Origin: Parvularcula bermudensis HTCC2503
GTDB taxonomy: Bacteria > Pseudomonadota > Alphaproteobacteria > Caulobacterales > Parvularculaceae
NCBI RefSeq assembly: GCF_000152825.2
Contig: NC_014414.1
Location: 434,001-498,000 of the forward strand
Length of the DNA: 64,000 nt
Direction: 5' to 3'
Below are positions 61,633 through 64,000 of the stretch, in pieces; the first letter of the stretch is position 1; each line of letters opens with the position of its first letter. The position numbers and the translations under genes were made by a program. The notes beneath the pieces are model-generated. The model was given only the letters and a program-made list of their open reading frames with translations. It did not search any database and was not told where the DNA came from.

Positions 61633-62448
61633 ATGTTCATTTCTGATCGCCTTGTGTTTATCGAGTTGCACAAGACCGGCTGTACCCACATCCGCAAGGT
61701 CCTCAGTGAGGTGATCGAGGGGGTAATTTCCGGCAAGCATAATCAGGCAACGCCGGACCTTTTTACCGAAGGTCGCCTATTCGTCGGATCGATACGTAAC
61801 CCTTGGGATTGGTATGTTTCGCTGTGGGGCTTTGGCTGCGACGGCAATGGCGGGCTCAGACAAAGAGTAGCAATGCCGTCCTCCGGCATTCGCGGCCTCA
61901 AATGGCGCACCGCTCCTGCAAGTTCACTGATCCGGGTACTGAAGCGCCCTAAGAATGAGCGAGCGTGGCAGTCGGTCTATCGCAATTCTGACGATCCCGG
62001 TGCTTTTCGTGATTGGCTCCATATGATGCACGACCAAGCCTACATAGGGGATATCGGCGAGGGGTATAGCGACTGCGCCCTACGGCACGTCGCGGGATTG
62101 TTGACCTATCGCTATCTCAAACTTTTCTCGACAAGGGGGGGCGAAGAGGAGCGGCTGAACGATCTCTCGACAAAGCCGCAGATCGACGAGTGGGATGCTG
62201 CGCAAACTTTCGTTGAGGCCTTTATCCGAATGGAGAGCCTTGAGGCGGATATGTTCCGTATACTCGACGATCATGCCTTTGATTTCACAGAAGAGCATCA
62301 ATCACGCATCAGATCTCTCCCGAAAACGAACGCCTCGTCTCGACAGCGAAAATTGAGCCATTACTACGATCCGGACACGGTCGCATTGGTCGCTGAAAGA
62401 GAGCAGCTGATCATCAATAAATTCAGCTATACTCCCCCGGATCTTTAA
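61633..62448 (+). CDS. Sulfotransferase family protein
   Basis: 271-residue predicted PAPS-dependent sulfotransferase of the sulfotransferase family 2 type. The 5'-phosphosulfate loop is 'VFIELHKTGCTHIRKVL' (8-24) and the 3'-phosphate binding segment 'VGSIRNPWDWYVSLW' (51-65, Arg55 and a Ser). The C-terminal helices have no identified features. Such enzymes sulfate surface glycans, lipids or secreted molecules; no glycan cluster adjoins it, so the acceptor is unknown. ATG 61633 follows GGAGG at ideal spacing; an in-frame upstream start at 61582 is less likely. The gene stands isolated between large intergenic regions, suggesting acquisition. Confidence 0.82.
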   Translation: MFISDRLVFIELHKTGCTHIRKVLSEVIEGVISGKHNQATPDLFTEGRLFVGSIRNPWDWYVSLWGFGCDGNGGLRQRVAMPSSGIRGLKWRTAPASSLIRVLKRPKNERAWQSVYRNSDDPGAFRDWLHMMHDQAYIGDIGEGYSDCALRHVAGLLTYRYLKLFSTRGGEEERLNDLSTKPQIDEWDAAQTFVEAFIRMESLEADMFRILDDHAFDFTEEHQSRIRSLPKTNASSRQRKLSHYYDPDTVALVAEREQLIINKFSYTPPDL

Positions 62449-62646
62449 GGCGATCAAATGAGTCGCGACGCCCGATACAGATGACCTCAAGCCGTGACTA
62501 TCAGCAATTGATCATGCGCCAGCCAGACCGCCAAAGCACTTTTTAGGAGAAGCAACCGCTGCTTCGCTTTGCATGCCGTTATGCCTTAGACAAAGGATCT
62601 ACCGACCGGCAAAATCCGCGCAAAGCGACCGCAAGAGGAGCAGTCT
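62449..62646. other. Intergenic region before acyl-CoA dehydrogenase
   Basis: 198 bp. Contains a GAAGCA-ACCGC-TGCTTC hairpin (62549-62565) followed by GCTTTGC, a weak terminator candidate for the sulfotransferase gene. AGAGGAG (62634-62640) is the ribosome binding site of the next gene. Confidence 0.4.
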
Positions 62647-64000
62647 ATGTATGATCGTCAGGATCTGACCTTTCAATTATTCGACGTTGCGAAACTGGAC
62701 CATCTCCTTGCCCATCCGCGCTTTGACGCCCTCGATCGAAGCGCCATTGAAGGGTTTTTGGACGCGGCGGATCATATCGCCGAGACCGCCGAGCCCCTGG
62801 CCGCGCGCCTCGACGAAACGCCGCCCACCTATCGCGATGGAAAGGTCGATATGCTGCCGGAGGCGCAATCAGCCTTTGACGCCCTGCGCGAGGCGGGGTT
62901 GATCGGCGGTCCCCTTCCCGAAACCTATGGGGGGCTTGGGCTGCCGGAAACCGTGCACCAGGCCCTCGCCTTTGTGCTGTCGGCGGCGAATATCGGGCTG
63001 ACCGCCCATGGGATGCTGACCCTGGGGGCCGCGCGGCTGATCGAGAGCTTCGGCACCACCGCGCAAAAGGAGAAATACCTCCCGCCCCTGGCCGAGGGCC
63101 GCTTTACAGGAACGATGTGCCTGTCCGAGCCCCATGCCGGCTCCTCCCTCGCCGATATTACCACCAAGGCCATTCCGCAGGAGGATGGATCGTACAAGAT
63201 CATTGGGCGGAAGATGTGGATATCCGGCGGCGATCACGAATTATCGGAGAATATCATCCACCTTTTATTGGCGAAAATCCCCGGCGGGCCTGAAGGCATC
63301 AAGGGGATTTCCCTATTCATCGTCCCCAAAAAGCGCGTCGATGACGAGGGGGGTGTCGGTGAGCGAAACGATGTCGCGCTGGCCGGGCTCAATCATAAGA
63401 TGGGCTATAAGGGCATCACCAATTGCGCCCTCAATTTCGGTGAGAACGAGGCGTGTATTGGCGAATTGGTGGGAGAGCCCCATAACGGCCTGCGTTATAT
63501 GTTCCAGATGATGAACGAGGCGCGCGTCGCGGTTGGCCTCGGCGCCGCCGCCTTGGGACAGTCGGGATATCAAGCCTCCCTCGCCTACGCCAAGGAACGG
63601 CCGCAGGGTCGTCATCCCGACGAAAAAACCCCCGGAAGCGGACAGATCCCGATTATTGAGCATGCCGACATTCGCCGCCTTCTCCTTGCGCAAAAGGCGG
63701 CGGTCGAACCGGCGCTTGCCCTTGGCCTGTTCTGCGCGATACTGCTTGACCGGATCGAACTGGGCGAAGAGACGGCGGAAACCGATGCCCTATTGCTCGA
63801 TTTTCTGACCCCCATCGCCAAATCCTGGCCCTCTGAATTTTGTCTTGAGGCGAACAAACATGCCATTCAGGTCCTGGGCGGGGCGGGATACACCAAAGAT
63901 TATCCCGTCGAAAGACTGTACCGCGACAATCGCCTCAACCCTATTCACGAGGGCACGCACGGTATTCAAGGGCAAGACCTTTTAGGGCGTAAGGTGACGA
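62647..64000 (+). CDS. Acyl-CoA dehydrogenase, DmdC-like (partial, runs off the window)
   Basis: The first 451 codons of an FAD-dependent acyl-CoA dehydrogenase; the frame is open to the right edge. 'GPLPETYGGLGLP' and 'AANIGLTAHGMLTLGAARLI' (N-domain), 'TMCLSEPHAGSSLADITTKA' (FAD/substrate), 'GRKMWISGGDHELSENIIHL', 'NEARVAVGLGAAALGQSGYQ' and 'NPIHEGTHGIQGQDLLGRKV' with the catalytic Glu in the IHEGT segment. The latter and the size suggest the long (about 590-residue) group that includes DmdC, the 3-methylmercaptopropionyl-CoA dehydrogenase of DMSP degradation; that substrate is only one possibility. ATG 62647 follows AGAGGAG. Confidence 0.9.
   Translation, partial: MYDRQDLTFQLFDVAKLDHLLAHPRFDALDRSAIEGFLDAADHIAETAEPLAARLDETPPTYRDGKVDMLPEAQSAFDALREAGLIGGPLPETYGGLGLPETVHQALAFVLSAANIGLTAHGMLTLGAARLIESFGTTAQKEKYLPPLAEGRFTGTMCLSEPHAGSSLADITTKAIPQEDGSYKIIGRKMWISGGDHELSENIIHLLLAKIPGGPEGIKGISLFIVPKKRVDDEGGVGERNDVALAGLNHKMGYKGITNCALNFGENEACIGELVGEPHNGLRYMFQMMNEARVAVGLGAAALGQSGYQASLAYAKERPQGRHPDEKTPGSGQIPIIEHADIRRLLLAQKAAVEPALALGLFCAILLDRIELGEETAETDALLLDFLTPIAKSWPSEFCLEANKHAIQVLGGAGYTKDYPVERLYRDNRLNPIHEGTHGIQGQDLLGRKVT

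Overview
The window is a gene-dense, GC-rich stretch of chromosome, almost all housekeeping genes, from an alphaproteobacterium. Lineage indicators seen here: zapA - 6S RNA - 5-formyltetrahydrofolate cyclo-ligase synteny, a BamF-like DUF3035 lipoprotein after lspA, a DUF2125 domain beside PlsC, the long double-domain dCTP deaminase, the TIGR01459 HAD phosphatase next to ribF, a NadQ/NrtR-like regulator upstream of nadABC, and the tkt-gap-pgk-fba-thiE cluster. The content would suit a marine Parvularcula/Caulobacter/Maricaulis-like organism, but that placement is inference. I see no tRNA, rRNA, CRISPR, insertion sequence or prophage.

Layout. 0-4.2 kb: DUF2945 small protein, a 373-aa KAS III, a MscS channel and an HD hydrolase. 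4.4-9.1 kb: NAD module, with a Nudix-like regulator and nadA-nadB-nadC; a palindrome lies before the regulator and another on the nadA promoter. 9.1-15 kb (minus): glyS, ppdK and a SleB-type wall hydrolase. 15-17.2 kb: glycosyltransferase plus tyrosine phosphatase, and a VUT transporter. 17.3-22.8 kb: DUF444 and SpoVR stress proteins flanking a YSC84-like protein and a class I-like HMG-CoA reductase, then MAPEG. 22.8-25.2 kb (minus): a secreted hypothetical, glyQ and mtgA. 25.3-29.8 kb (plus): HAD phosphatase, ribF, ruvC-ruvA-ruvB and ybgC.

29.8-37.5 kb (minus): ileS-lspA-bamF, then a sigma70-like promoter, an FMN riboswitch and the overlapping operon ribD-ribE-ribB-ribH-folE. 37.7-44.9 kb (minus): tkt-gap-pgk-fba-thiE and a Sel1-repeat protein, with hairpins after gap and after fba. 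45.0-46.5 kb: coiled-coil protein, zapA, 6S RNA, and a cyclo-ligase gene that appears to start at CTG. 46.4-48.7 kb (minus): a DUF885 lipoprotein with a degenerate metal site and a small Sel1 protein. 48.9-54.8 kb (plus): radA-cvpA-purF, YdcF, and a PlsC-DUF2125 fusion. 54.8-61.3 kb: hisC and a methyltransferase (minus), gloB and DUF3429 (plus), then a minus-strand run rpmJ-TPR-TerB-dcd-pdeM. 61.3-64 kb: an isolated sulfotransferase and the start of an acyl-CoA dehydrogenase that runs off the window.

I did not find a clear undescribed multi-gene system. The most interesting items are the HMG-CoA reductase wedged between the DUF444 and SpoVR genes, the putative NAD operator pair, the FMN-riboswitch operon that ends in folE, the PlsC-DUF2125 fusion with an internal ribosome binding site, the CTG start of the cyclo-ligase, and the DUF885 protein lacking its catalytic glutamate.
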